Assembly (NCBI RefSeq): GCF_019039035.1
Contig: NZ_JAHNZT010000025.1
Span: forward strand, 1-64,000
Source of the DNA: Citreicoccus inhibens
GTDB taxonomy: Bacteria > Myxococcota > Myxococcia > Myxococcales > Myxococcaceae
Direction of reading: 5' to 3'
DNA: 64,000 nucleotides
Of the stretch, positions 11,065 to 20,473 are shown piece after piece; the stretch's first letter is position 1; every line of letters begins with the position of its first letter. The position numbers and the translations under genes were made by a program. Under the pieces are notes generated by a model, which was not told where the DNA came from, searched no databases, and worked only from the letters and a program-made list of their open reading frames with translations.

Positions 11065-11712
11065 CTACTTGCGCGCGAAGTCCTTGGGCAGCGGGACGCC
11101 GGCGGACTTCTCGTCGAGCCAGGAGATGGCGAGGATCCACCAGCGCGTGCCGTCGTTGAAGAGCTGGAGGCTGTTCACGCCGCGCGAGGTGCTGGGGCCG
11201 TCGAGCGCCTCGCGCGTCTCGTAGGCGCTCAGGACCTGGACGAGGTCGCCGTAGCCCATCGTCTGGCGCGACAGCTCCTTCTCGTAGAAGCCGTGCGTCT
11301 GGAAGTAGCCGGTGCCCCAGGCGATGTACTCCTCCGGGGTGGTGACGGCGGCGTGGAGGCCCGCGCCCGCGGCCTTGCCTCGGCTGACGGGGAGCATCTG
11401 CGCGCCAGGGTGGAAGAGGGAGCGCATCCGCTGCCAGTCGCGCGGCGTGCCCGGCGGCCCGCTGATGACGTCGTAGAGGGCGGCGAGCAGCGCGTCCACC
11501 GTGCGCACGTCCTCGGGCTTCGCGGTGGGGGCGGTGGCGAGCGCGGCCTGGGTGCGCTCGGCGGCGGCCTTGATGGGGTTGCTCTGCGCGGTGTTCTGAG
11601 GCGGGTTCGGCGCGGTGTTCTGCGACGGCGGTGGGGGCGTGGCGCGCGGGGGATCCGCGAGCGCGGGAGCGGTGGCGAGCAGGACGGCACCAGCGACGAG
11701 AGGGCGCAGCAT
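11065..11712 (-). CDS. Secreted NTF2/SnoaL-like protein
   Basis: A 215-residue exported protein. It has a signal peptide (residues 1-19, ending ALA), a Pro/Asn/Gln-rich linker (about 20-50), then an alpha+beta cone-type domain (about 65-210) whose phrases RSLFHPGAQMLPV and SLQLFNDGTRWWILAISW resemble SnoaL/DUF4440 proteins of the NTF2-like superfamily. Members bind small hydrophobic ligands or act as minor enzymes; no catalytic residues can be assigned. The ATG at 11712 gives the cleanest signal peptide. It is divergent from the ABC ATPase gene and convergent with gyrA. Confidence 0.72.
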   Translation of the reverse strand: MLRPLVAGAVLLATAPALADPPRATPPPPSQNTAPNPPQNTAQSNPIKAAAERTQAALATAPTAKPEDVRTVDALLAALYDVISGPPGTPRDWQRMRSLFHPGAQMLPVSRGKAAGAGLHAAVTTPEEYIAWGTGYFQTHGFYEKELSRQTMGYGDLVQVLSAYETREALDGPSTSRGVNSLQLFNDGTRWWILAISWLDEKSAGVPLPKDFARK

Positions 11713-11835
11713 GGCGACTCCGCGACGGCGAGGGGCACGGCGGCCGGGCATTCTGGCACGAGCGTTGGGGACTGGCGCCCGCCACACGGTGGCGCTTTTC
11801 CTGCCCGGAGGGAGGCCGTACTGTGCCCGCCCGCC

Positions 11836-12891
11836 ATGCCCTTGCTCTCGCTCGAGTCCGTGTCCTTGCGTCACCCCGTCACCGGCGCCTCCGCCGTGGA
11901 GGGCGTGTCGCTGACGATGGAGCCGGGGCAGGTCTTCGCGCTGCTCGGCTCGTCGGGCTCGGGCAAGACGACGCTCCTGCGGCTCCTGGCGGGGCTGGCG
12001 CGGCCGGACTCGGGCAGCATCCTGCTCGACGGGCGCGTGCTGGCGGGGCCGGGCGCGTTCATGCCGCCCGAGGAGCGCAGCGTGGGCGCGGCGTGGGGAG
12101 ACGCTCCCGCGACGCCGCAGGTGCCCGTGCAAGCGCACCTCATGGCGAGCCTGGGCGCGCGTCCGCCAGAGGATTCGCTCGTGCGGATCCGCGCGCTGCT
12201 GGAGTTGTTCAACTTGAGCGGGCTGGAGTCGCGTCCGCTCGGCACGCTCTCGCGCGGACAGGCGCGGCGCGTGTCGCTGCTCCAGTCGCTGTTGCCCGGG
12301 CACCGGCTGCTCGTCTGGGACGAGCCCTTCGCGGACATGGACTTCATGCTGCGCGCCCAGGTGCGCGGCGAGCTGCGGCGCGTGCTGGCCTCGCGCGGCA
12401 GCTCGCTCCTCTTCGCCACGCACGAGCAGGCGGACGCGCTGTCCTTCGCGGACCGGCTGGCCGTGCTGCGCTCGGGGACGGTGGCGCAGACGGGCACGCC
12501 CGAGGACGTCTACGCGCATCCGCGCACGGCCTTCGTGGCGTACTTCCTGGGCGGCACCAACCTCTTGCCGGGCACGGGCTTCGGCAACGGCGCGCGCACG
12601 GCGTTGGGCAACCTGCCGCTCGACCGCGAGGCGCGCGGCAACGTGCTCTTGTCCCTGCGGCCCGAGGCGCTGCGGCTGGTGCCGGACACCGACAAGGTCG
12701 CGGTGGGTGGGGCGCTGCGCGCGGAGGTGTTGTCGCGGGCCTTCCAGGGCAGCAGCGTGGAGTTCACCGTGGCGTGCTCGGGACAGGCGCTCCTGGTGCG
12801 CGGCGCGGCGGACCTCCCGTTGCGCGAGGGCAGCCGAGCGCGCCTGGAGGTGGCGGGTCGCGCGGTGGTGTTGGAAGACAGTCCGGAGTGA
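11836..12891 (+). CDS. ABC transporter ATP-binding protein, Fe/spermidine/Mo type, no adjacent permease
   Basis: A 351-residue nucleotide-binding subunit of an importer-type ABC system. Walker A is GSSGSGKTT (about residues 38-46), the signature is LSRGQARR (about 137-144), Walker B is LLVWDEPFADMD with its D-loop, and the switch histidine is in LFATHEQADALS. Residues 240-351 form a TOBE-like regulatory region, as in FbpC, PotA and ModC/CysA subunits. The substrate cannot be named because no permease or binding protein is adjacent. It probably pairs with subunits encoded elsewhere. Confidence 0.87.
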   Translation: MPLLSLESVSLRHPVTGASAVEGVSLTMEPGQVFALLGSSGSGKTTLLRLLAGLARPDSGSILLDGRVLAGPGAFMPPEERSVGAAWGDAPATPQVPVQAHLMASLGARPPEDSLVRIRALLELFNLSGLESRPLGTLSRGQARRVSLLQSLLPGHRLLVWDEPFADMDFMLRAQVRGELRRVLASRGSSLLFATHEQADALSFADRLAVLRSGTVAQTGTPEDVYAHPRTAFVAYFLGGTNLLPGTGFGNGARTALGNLPLDREARGNVLLSLRPEALRLVPDTDKVAVGGALRAEVLSRAFQGSSVEFTVACSGQALLVRGAADLPLREGSRARLEVAGRAVVLEDSPE

Positions 12892-12982
12892 GCCCGGCTG
12901 TCCTCCGGGCGGCCAGACGGCCTACGCTCACCCCTCGGGCACGCGGCGCAATCCTGGGCGCCGCTCATGCGTAGAGGTGGGT

Positions 12983-13279
12983 ATGAACATCGCAGGACTC
13001 CGAGGCATGGGAACCCGCTTCTTCCGCTACGTGCGTGACCCGCGCGTGCCCACCTGGCGGAAGCTCGTCGGCGTGTTGGCGGTGCTCTATTTCCTATCGC
13101 CGGTGGACGCGATTCCGGACTTCATCCCCGTGCTGGGCTGGCTGGATGACCTGGGCGTGCTGTCGGCGGCGGCGCTCTTCGTGGTGCGCGAGGTGCAGCG
13201 CTACCAGCCCACCTCGGAGGTGCAGGCCGAGGTGCTGGATGGCCTCCCGCGCGACGAGCAGGGCCGCACGCGCGTCTAG
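12983..13279 (+). CDS. DUF1232 (YkvA-like) membrane protein
   Basis: A 98-residue protein with the family hallmark YFLSPVDAIPDFIP (about residues 35-48) between two hydrophobic helices, and a DDLG motif at about 53. YkvA/DUF1232 proteins are small membrane proteins of unknown biochemical function. The ATG at 12983 follows a GAGGTGGG ribosome-binding site. The last four bases overlap the convergent gene at 13276. Confidence 0.85.
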   Translation: MNIAGLRGMGTRFFRYVRDPRVPTWRKLVGVLAVLYFLSPVDAIPDFIPVLGWLDDLGVLSAAALFVVREVQRYQPTSEVQAEVLDGLPRDEQGRTRV

Positions 13280-14370
13280 AAGCGGCCCATCACCGCGAGC
13301 CCCGCGCCCGCGCCGCGTCCCAGCCGCGCGGGCGCAATCGTGACGGCGGGGGCCGCGGGTAGGTCGAAGTTGTGGGTCAGCCAGGTGGCCGAGGCCAATC
13401 CCGCCAGGGCCCCCACGCCGCTGCCCACGAGGATGGCGTCGCCGTTGTTCTCGTCGGCGATGAAGAGGAGGCTGGCGCCCAGCAGTCCGCCCAGGATGCC
13501 GCCCGCGTCGATGAGCAGCATGCGGCCCTGAGACACGGGCTCGCTGCGGGACAGCAGCGCCATCCCGATGATTCCCGCCGAGACGACGCCTTGCTCCACG
13601 GCGAAGAACGTCTGGCTGTCTCTCCCATTGATGGTGCCGAGGAACAGGCCGGTGATGACGCCCGCCCACAGGCCGCCGGAGTTGGCCATGGAGACCTGCC
13701 CCGCGCTCGGGTGGAGCTGCGTGGCGATGAAGAGCCCCACGCCGGTGAAGGTCAGCGTGCTGCCCATCACCATGGCCACCCGTGCATCTCCGTGCAGGTC
13801 CATGGACCCCATCGAGGCGAGCCCATAGCCCAGGCCCCACATGGTGCCTGAGTTGATGGCCGCCGCCTGTCCCGCGGTGATGCCGTTCGCGGACCCCAGC
13901 AAGGCGAGGGTGGTCCCCAGTCCGCCGCCGAGCAGGGACACGGCCACGCCCGTCTGCGCATTACAGTTCGCGACGACGCACAGGAGGATGCCCTGGGTGA
14001 TGCCGTGCATGGTCTGGAACACGGTGAGCGAGGCGCGCGCGCCGCCTGAGGGCGTCTCGCGAGACATCTCCATCACGGTGGCCTGGGCCAGCCGCGCGCC
14101 AGGATTGAGGCGCGTCTTCGCGAGCCGGGCCATCTCCTCCGCGAAGGGATGCTGCGGGCACGCGGTCAGCACGTGCTCGAAGAGTTGGAGCGCGTCCACG
14201 TCTCGCCCCTGGGAGAGCGCGTTGAAACCCGCTTCGTACTCGGTCTCCTGCGCGCAGGCGGTCGGGCTGGCGACGAGCGGCGGTGCGGGCAGGGACGGTG
14301 AGGCGGGCGCGGCGTCGGGAGTGGGTTGGAGCGCGCCGAAGGTGAGCAGCAGCACGGGCAGAAGGAGCAT
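13276..14370 (-). CDS. Hypothetical exported multi-pass membrane protein with TPR-like N-terminus
   Basis: A 364-residue protein. An N-terminal signal peptide or anchor (residues 1-17) and a Pro/Ala-rich linker lead to a short TPR-like helix pair (about 42-90, with GFNALSQGRDVDALQLFEHVL). At least six Gly/Ala-rich hydrophobic segments follow (from about 105 to 335), rich in small residues such as GGGLGTTLALLG. No enzymatic motif was recognised. The ATG at 14370 was taken because a GTG four codons upstream would spoil the signal peptide. Confidence 0.65.
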   Translation of the reverse strand: MLLLPVLLLTFGALQPTPDAAPASPSLPAPPLVASPTACAQETEYEAGFNALSQGRDVDALQLFEHVLTACPQHPFAEEMARLAKTRLNPGARLAQATVMEMSRETPSGGARASLTVFQTMHGITQGILLCVVANCNAQTGVAVSLLGGGLGTTLALLGSANGITAGQAAAINSGTMWGLGYGLASMGSMDLHGDARVAMVMGSTLTFTGVGLFIATQLHPSAGQVSMANSGGLWAGVITGLFLGTINGRDSQTFFAVEQGVVSAGIIGMALLSRSEPVSQGRMLLIDAGGILGGLLGASLLFIADENNGDAILVGSGVGALAGLASATWLTHNFDLPAAPAVTIAPARLGRGAGAGLAVMGRF

Positions 14371-14847
14371 GTCTTCCCCCACACTATGCGAAGTGCTGCG
14401 CCGAAGCTTCCATTGGATCCGCGAGATTCAGGTTCTCGGACGGGCGAGGAGGGGACGTCGCCGCGCAGCCGAGGCCCGGCCCGTGTGAAGGCGGCCTGCG
14501 CGCAGGCGAACGTGCCGGTGGACGCTCCGCCCAGCCTCGCGGATGGGCTGGGCGCCCACCTGGAGCCCGACTCGCCCACCGTCCCCCTCGTGATGCGCTA
14601 ATCGTCCACGTTATGCCCAATGGCTGGGCGCAGGACGCGAAAGGCGAAGCGCTCCGCTGAATCCAATTGTCTCAAAACGTTTTGGGTTGTTGGGATTGTG
14701 GTCCAAGCCTTGTCTCGCGCGGTGGTTCGGCCCATGTCTGAGATATTTCTCATTTGAAGAGTAAATGTTGGAAATACTATGTAGTCTTGATTTTCTCGAA
14801 TGAGTCTATTTATGTCTGTCTCCTCATCCCTTGCATGAGGAGGCTCT
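14371..14847. other. Intergenic region with AT-rich control segment
   Basis: About 480 bp without a convincing gene, between two divergent genes. The left part is ordinary high-GC sequence. From about 14640 it becomes clearly AT-rich. This part contains a perfect 12-bp palindrome CAAAACGTTTTG (14673-14684), which could be an operator, and promoter-like elements such as TTGAAG (14754-14759) with TACTAT or TATGTA downstream. It probably holds the regulated promoter of the esterase gene at 14848. Confidence 0.45.
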
Positions 14848-16524
14848 GTGATTCGATGGCAGTTTCCTGTAACGCGGAAGCATGGTTTCGCCGCGCTGGC
14901 CCTGATGTTGGCGGGCTGCGGGACTCCCGATGTGGCGCCCGAGGCGCAGCGACTCGCGTCGAGCAGCTCGGCCCTCTTGGGGCAGCAGGTCGTCATCACC
15001 TCGTCGATGGTCCAGCCCGATGGCGTCCGCCCGACGCTGGGGGCCTACCAGAACCTCTTCGATGAGCAGGCGTTGATTGGCGACCCCCGCGTGGGCTCGA
15101 CCTTCAAGCCCGCCACCACGTGGGGCAACGTCGTCTACAACGAGTCGCAGTACCCCATGGGTTTCGTCATCGACCTGGGCCAGCTCTACGACATCAGCCA
15201 GGTGGGCGTGTTCGACACGTATGACACCGGCACCATCACCTTCGGAACGGGTTCTCCGGGGGCCTGGACCGACCTGCCGGCCATCACCACCAACCAGTGG
15301 GAGACGTGGACGCTGGTGCCCGTGGGGCAGCGCACGCGTTACCTGCACTTCGCGCGCAGCATGTACGGGGCCTCGAACGAGATTGTCGTCTACGGCACCC
15401 CGGCGGGGGGCGCGCCCACCAACCTGCCGCCGACGGCCTTGGCTGGAGCGGACCAGGTGCTGGTGGCGCCCGCGTCGTCCGCGTCATTGACGGGCACCGC
15501 GAGCGACAGCGACGGCACCATCGTTTCGCAGCAGTGGACCCAGGTCTCCGGGCCGAACACCGCGACGCTCACCGGGGCGACCTCGCTGTCCGCCTCCGCG
15601 CTCGGGTTGGTGGTCGGGCTCTACGAGTTCGAGCTGCGCGTGACGGATGACCAGGGCGCCGCGGCGACCGCGCGCACGAAGGTTCGCGTGGACCCTTCGC
15701 CCAACGGGCGCGGCACCACTCAGGAAATCTACAAGTCGAGCACGGCGGGGGTGGGGAACTACGGCCACGTCGTGTATCTGCCGCCGGGCTACGCGTCGGC
15801 CTCGAACTGGCCCATCGTGTTCTTCCTGCACGGCGCGGGGGAGCGCGGCAACGGCACCACCGAGCTGCACAACGTCCGGAACCTCGGGCCTCAGTCCTAC
15901 ATCGACAAGGAGGGGAAGGATTATCCGTTCATCCTCGTGTCTCCTCAGACGGTGGATGGCAACCTCTGGAATGACTACGAGGCCCAGCAGGACCTGAACC
16001 CGTTCATCGAGCGGATCATCTCGACGTACAAGGTGGACCCGAAGCGGGTGTATTTGACGGGCCTCAGCATGGGCGGCGCGGGCACGTTCTCCTATGCGGC
16101 GTATTTCGCGTCGAAGCTGGCGGCCATCGTCCCCATCTGCAATGGCGGCTTCGGGTCCTCGGCGGTGCATGCCCAGGTCATGGTGAGCGCGCAGGTCGCT
16201 GTCTGGGGTTCGCACGCCCGGAATGATCCGCTCTCCTACTCGGGCACGCGCGACTGGTTCACCCAGCTGGGGCTGGCCATGGGCGGCACGGGCACCGTCA
16301 TGGACTCGTACACGTACCCGAACCGCACGCAGACCGCGTTCTTCCGTCCGGCCACGGGCACGTGGGAGTGGGTGGATGGACAGACGGCCGTGGATGCGAA
16401 CGGCCAGCCTGCTTCGCCCCCGGTGCTCTTCACGCTCTACGACGTGGGCGGCCACAGCATCTGGGACAACGTCTACAAGGACCCCAAGGTGTTCAACTGG
16501 ATGCTGTCGCAGCACCGTCCCTGA
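14848..16524 (+). CDS. Secreted lipoprotein esterase: F5/8C-like + PKD/REJ-like + alpha/beta-hydrolase
   Basis: A 558-residue exported protein with a lipoprotein signal ending in the lipobox LAGC (about residues 20-24). Residues 45-185 look like a discoidin/F5-8C carbohydrate-binding fold. Residues 190-285 resemble a PKD/REJ-type beta-sandwich, with SDSDGTIVSQQWTQVSGP. The C-terminal 270 residues are a PHB-depolymerase/feruloyl-esterase type hydrolase with the nucleophile elbow GLSMGG, an oxyanion segment FFLHGAGERG, and a likely catalytic His in VGGHSIWD. It probably attacks ester bonds in polysaccharides or polyesters at the cell surface. The start is a GTG with a strong GAGGAGG site at 14837-14843. 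Confidence 0.85.
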   Translation: MIRWQFPVTRKHGFAALALMLAGCGTPDVAPEAQRLASSSSALLGQQVVITSSMVQPDGVRPTLGAYQNLFDEQALIGDPRVGSTFKPATTWGNVVYNESQYPMGFVIDLGQLYDISQVGVFDTYDTGTITFGTGSPGAWTDLPAITTNQWETWTLVPVGQRTRYLHFARSMYGASNEIVVYGTPAGGAPTNLPPTALAGADQVLVAPASSASLTGTASDSDGTIVSQQWTQVSGPNTATLTGATSLSASALGLVVGLYEFELRVTDDQGAAATARTKVRVDPSPNGRGTTQEIYKSSTAGVGNYGHVVYLPPGYASASNWPIVFFLHGAGERGNGTTELHNVRNLGPQSYIDKEGKDYPFILVSPQTVDGNLWNDYEAQQDLNPFIERIISTYKVDPKRVYLTGLSMGGAGTFSYAAYFASKLAAIVPICNGGFGSSAVHAQVMVSAQVAVWGSHARNDPLSYSGTRDWFTQLGLAMGGTGTVMDSYTYPNRTQTAFFRPATGTWEWVDGQTAVDANGQPASPPVLFTLYDVGGHSIWDNVYKDPKVFNWMLSQHRP

Positions 16525-16683
16525 GCCCGCGTGCCCCGTGGCTCCGGTCCATGTGACGGAGCACCGGTGACATGGGGGCGGCCGCCCGCATGGCCGCCTC
16601 CATGACCCCAGAGAGGCTGTCGTCTTCACGTCAGGGGCTGCCCATATTCATCCGCGTTCTTCACACCCACGGGGGAAGGCGCG

Positions 16684-17700
16684 ATGGCCAGGAAGATGAA
16701 GGCGGTGCAGGTGAAGCAGGCGAAGGGCCCGCTCGAGGTCGTGGAGCGGGACGTCCCCGAGCCTGGCCCCGGGCAGGTGCTCATCGCCGTGGACGCGTGT
16801 GGCGTCTGTCACAGCGACGCCATCACCAAGGAAGGGTGGATGCCCGTGAAGTACCCACGGGTGCCCGGCCATGAAGTGGTGGGCCACATCGACAAGGTGG
16901 GGCCCGGAGTGACGGCGTGGAAGGTGGGCCAGCACGTGGGCGTGGGTTGGCACGGCGGCCACTGCGGCCAGTGCCCCGCGTGCCGCGTGGGCGACTTCGT
17001 CACCTGTGACTTCCAGCAAGTCTGCGGCATCAGCTACGACGGCGGCTACGCCGAGTACATGCTCGCGCCCCAGGAGGCCCTGGCCCGCGTCCCGGACGGC
17101 ATGAAGCCCGAGGACGCCGCGCCGCTCTTGTGCGCGGGCGTGACGACCTTCAACTCCTTGCGGAACATGGGCGCGAAGCCGGGCTCGCTGGTGGCGGTGC
17201 AAGGCATTGGGGGCCTGGGGCATCTGGCCATCCAGTTCGCGCGCAAGCTGGGCTACCGCACCGTGGCCATCTCGCGAGGGGAGGACAAGCGGAAGCTCGC
17301 GCTGGAGCTGGGCGCCCATGACTACATCGACACGGAGAAGGGCGACGTGGCCCAGGCACTCCAGGCCCTGGGCGGCGCGCGCGTCATCATGATGACCGCG
17401 TCGAGCAGCCGTCTGGCGGCGGACCTGATTGGCGGCCTGGGGCGCGATGGCGTCCTGCTCTTGCTGGGCGCGGGCGCCGAGCCCATTCCCGTCACGAGCC
17501 TGCAGCTCATCGCGAAGCGCCAGCGCATCCAGGGGTGGCCCAGCGGCATTCCCCAGGACTCGCAGGACACCATGGCCTTCAGCGCGCTCACGGGGGTGCG
17601 CTCGATGAACGAGGTGTTTCCCCTGGAGCGCGCGGGGGAGGCCTTCGACCGGATGATGAGCAACCATGCCCGCTTCCGAGTGGTGCTCAAGATGCGATGA
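16684..17700 (+). CDS. Zinc-dependent alcohol dehydrogenase (MDR family)
   Basis: A 338-residue NAD(P)-dependent medium-chain dehydrogenase. The catalytic zinc site is formed by Cys42 (GVCHSD) and the GHE motif (about residues 62-64). The structural zinc loop has four cysteines in GHCGQCPACRVGDFVTC (about 98-114). The Rossmann fold shows GIGGLGHLAIQ (about 175-185). The sequence resembles AdhA/YjgB-type broad-range alcohol or aldehyde dehydrogenases. ATG 16684 lies after GGGGGAAGG. It stands alone and is convergent with the VIT/VWA gene. Confidence 0.92.
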   Translation: MARKMKAVQVKQAKGPLEVVERDVPEPGPGQVLIAVDACGVCHSDAITKEGWMPVKYPRVPGHEVVGHIDKVGPGVTAWKVGQHVGVGWHGGHCGQCPACRVGDFVTCDFQQVCGISYDGGYAEYMLAPQEALARVPDGMKPEDAAPLLCAGVTTFNSLRNMGAKPGSLVAVQGIGGLGHLAIQFARKLGYRTVAISRGEDKRKLALELGAHDYIDTEKGDVAQALQALGGARVIMMTASSSRLAADLIGGLGRDGVLLLLGAGAEPIPVTSLQLIAKRQRIQGWPSGIPQDSQDTMAFSALTGVRSMNEVFPLERAGEAFDRMMSNHARFRVVLKMR

Positions 17701-17751
17701 ACCGTGCACGCGGCCCTCGTGCCGGCCGTCAGCGAGGGGGGCGAGGACTCC

Positions 17752-17816
17752 GAGGCGAGCTGGCGGGGACAGCAGGGGAGCACGTCGCTCCCGCTGCTCG
17801 TGCGCCAGCTCGCCTC
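17752..17816. repeat. Perfect 14-bp inverted repeat forming a long hairpin between convergent genes
   Basis: GAGGCGAGCTGGCG (17752-17765) is the exact reverse complement of 17803-17816. The intervening 37 bases contain a further inner pairing (AGCAGGGGAGC with GCTCCCGCTGCT, one bulge), so the whole 65 bp can fold into one long stem or cruciform. It sits between the stops of the dehydrogenase and VIT/VWA genes and could act as a bidirectional transcription end. There is no T-run. Confidence 0.6.
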
Positions 17817-17872
17817 GCGCCGCTCCACTCAAGGCAATACCGCGAGGCCCGTCCCCTCTTGGCGGACACGGT

Positions 17873-20473
17873 CTACCGCGTGGAGAGCGCGTCCACGTGC
17901 TCGCGCAGGGCCACCTCGTTGCCCATCCGGCCGGAGAGGCCGCTGAGCGGCCTGGCGGCCTGCTCGATGCGGCCTCGCGTGCGCGGCCCCGCGGCCACCA
18001 GCCACGCGACGCCCAGCGCGAGTTCCGCCACCTGCGGCTCGCCGCTCAGCTGGGCGACGAGCGCGAGCAGCGCGTCCACCGCCTTCTTCACCTGCGCGCC
18101 ATGCAGCGGGTGTCCGCTGGTGACGCCCTGGCGCAGCAGCTCCAGGAGCACCCGCGCGGTGGCGCGCGCCTGACGCACCGGCTCCGCGCCGCTGCCCGTT
18201 CCGGCCCACAGGCCATTGGCGAGCTGCCGCCCGAGCAGCGCGACCACTCCGTCCTCCAGGCTCGCGCCCTCGCCCCGCGCCAGCGACTCCATCGGCTCGG
18301 AGAGGGCGTCGTCATCGTCCGAGGCCGCTTCCATTGGCGCGGGCCAGGCGGCCTTGTCCTGCGCGAGTGCTCCGGGCGGCGGTCCACCCTTCTTCTTGGA
18401 GAGCAGCTTGGGCGCCTTGCGGGCCTCCTCGAACTGCTCGCGCATGGGCGCGGCGCTCTCCATCTCCATCGCGTCCATCATGGGCGCGGGTGCGCTCGGG
18501 GGCGGCGGCACCGCGGAGAAGCTGCCCGTGATGCGCGCCGGGCTTGGCGCCGCGGGCATCGCCGCGCCCGGAGGCGGTCCACCGGAGAAGGGGCCTCGGC
18601 TGCGCATGCTTCCTCCGCCGCCAATCGCCATGCCGGGGCCTCCGTCGGCGGCCTCGTCCTTCTTCGCGCCGAACATGGCCCAGCCCGCCGGGGCGTGCAC
18701 CGGGACGACGCGCGTCTCGGGCTGCGAGGTGGAGCGGCGCTCCCCCACGCGCTCCTCCACCACCACGAACGAGGTGTGGCGCGTGACAATCTGATGCGCC
18801 AGCGCGAGCTGCACGATGCGCTCCTTCATCGCCTGCGCGCGCCGGCCCGAGAGCACCGCCGCTTCCCAGCCGCGGATGCGCTCGGCGGCCCACAACTTCT
18901 CCACCGCCGGGCGGTCCGACGTGGCCGGCAGGTCCAAGCGCACGGTGAGCGAGAAGCTCTCGCGGCCCGAGCGCCCCTTGATTCGCACCGAGCCGAGGCC
19001 CGGCGCGTCGTAGCGGCCGAACAGCGTCCAGGGCACGCCATCCACGAGCGGGGGCAGGTCCGTGGGAGACAGCTCGTTGGCCTGCACGCCGTCGAACTGC
19101 ACCTCCAGGTCCGTCACGCGCGGCGCGAGCGCCTTGGCGAACTGCGCCACCACCTTGTCGTCGATGCGCTCACCCGGGTGGATGAACTCCACCGCGCCGC
19201 CCGTCTGTCGCGCGAGGTCGCGCAGCAGCGCGTCGCTCACGTTGGTGCCAATGCCAAACGAATACACGCGCGCCGTCTTGCGCGCGCTCAGCACGGCGTT
19301 GAGGATCTCCGCCTCGTTGCCCACCTGTCCGTCCGTGAGCAACACCACCACGCCGTCCGGCACCGCCTTCGTCGCCGCCACCATGGGCGCGAGCAGCTCC
19401 GTGCCGCCATCCGCGTGCAGCCTGGCGACCCAGGCGTCCGCCTCCTCCAGCGTGCGCTGGGTGAAGGGCACGGGCTCGGGCTTGAAGCCGCGGAAGCTGC
19501 TCTGGAAGGCGATGACGTTGAAGCGGTCACCTTCGCGCAGATGGCGCAGGCACAGGCGCAGCGCGGCCTGGGCCTGGGGCAGGCTCTCGCCATCCATGGA
19601 GCCGGAGGTGTCCACCAGGAACACCACCTCCTGGCGCGGCGGCGCGGCGGCGAGAGTCAGCAGGTCCGGCACCACCGTGAGCGCGAACGTGCCGGGGCCC
19701 GGGCCCGAGCGGTGCGCGACGACGGGCGTGAGCATCGCGCTCGCGTCCGGGTGGCGCAGCGTCAGCACGAAGTCGCGGTCCAGCGCCACCTCGCCCTGGG
19801 AGAAGCCCACGCGCACGCGCGTCCCCTCACGGGTGAGCGCCAGCTTGTGTGAGGGGCTCTCCACCACGACCTCGGCGCCCACGTCGACGAGCAGATCCAT
19901 CTTCAGGCCATAGCGGGCATCGCCCACCGGCGGCGTGATGCGGTCCGCGTCCGGCACGCGCGTGGTGGGGTCCGCCACGCCGTGCGCGGTGCGATGCCCC
20001 TGGGTGTCGCCGGGGATGTAGCGCGGCGCCACCAGCGTGGGCAGCATCCAGCGCACGCTGCCTTCTTCGGCGGTGATGGCCTGGAGGAACTCCACCTCCA
20101 CCACCGTCTCCTCGCCGGGGAGCAGGTTGCCCACCTGCGCGGTGAAGACGTTGGGGCGCTCCTCGTCCAGCAGCGCCGCGCCGTGCCCCGAGGTGATGGC
20201 CGAGTCATAGGCGCGGAAGGCCTCCTCGCGCTCCTTCACGATGCCCTCCACGCGGCGCCCGGCGCACGTCATGGAGAAGGCGGTGAGCGTGCCCTCGGAG
20301 GGCAGCGGGAACGTGTACACGGCCTCCACCGGCCTGGACTCCGTGTTGAGGTAGCGCTGGCGCACCCGCACGCGCGCATGGCCTCCGAGCAGCTCGCCCG
20401 TCACCTCGACGCCCTGAAGTGGAACCTGCGCCCCGTCGCGCGTGAACAGCCCGCATCCACACTGCTCGTTCAT
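17873..20473 (-). CDS. VIT + von Willebrand factor A domain protein
   Basis: An 866-residue protein organised like inter-alpha-trypsin-inhibitor heavy chains. A VIT domain (about residues 10-130, with RQRYLNTESRPVEAVYTFPLP) precedes a vWA domain (about 280-460) with the MIDAS metal motif DTSGSMDG (about 287-294) and the later TDG element (LLTDGQVGNE). The C-terminal third has a Pro/Met/Gly-rich linker (about 590-690) and a helical tail. No signal peptide is visible, so it is probably cytoplasmic or non-classically exported. It overlaps the upstream MerR-like gene by four bases, so they form an operon. The role is unknown; these proteins usually mediate metal-dependent protein contacts. Confidence 0.88.
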   Translation of the reverse strand: MNEQCGCGLFTRDGAQVPLQGVEVTGELLGGHARVRVRQRYLNTESRPVEAVYTFPLPSEGTLTAFSMTCAGRRVEGIVKEREEAFRAYDSAITSGHGAALLDEERPNVFTAQVGNLLPGEETVVEVEFLQAITAEEGSVRWMLPTLVAPRYIPGDTQGHRTAHGVADPTTRVPDADRITPPVGDARYGLKMDLLVDVGAEVVVESPSHKLALTREGTRVRVGFSQGEVALDRDFVLTLRHPDASAMLTPVVAHRSGPGPGTFALTVVPDLLTLAAAPPRQEVVFLVDTSGSMDGESLPQAQAALRLCLRHLREGDRFNVIAFQSSFRGFKPEPVPFTQRTLEEADAWVARLHADGGTELLAPMVAATKAVPDGVVVLLTDGQVGNEAEILNAVLSARKTARVYSFGIGTNVSDALLRDLARQTGGAVEFIHPGERIDDKVVAQFAKALAPRVTDLEVQFDGVQANELSPTDLPPLVDGVPWTLFGRYDAPGLGSVRIKGRSGRESFSLTVRLDLPATSDRPAVEKLWAAERIRGWEAAVLSGRRAQAMKERIVQLALAHQIVTRHTSFVVVEERVGERRSTSQPETRVVPVHAPAGWAMFGAKKDEAADGGPGMAIGGGGSMRSRGPFSGGPPPGAAMPAAPSPARITGSFSAVPPPPSAPAPMMDAMEMESAAPMREQFEEARKAPKLLSKKKGGPPPGALAQDKAAWPAPMEAASDDDDALSEPMESLARGEGASLEDGVVALLGRQLANGLWAGTGSGAEPVRQARATARVLLELLRQGVTSGHPLHGAQVKKAVDALLALVAQLSGEPQVAELALGVAWLVAAGPRTRGRIEQAARPLSGLSGRMGNEVALREHVDALSTR

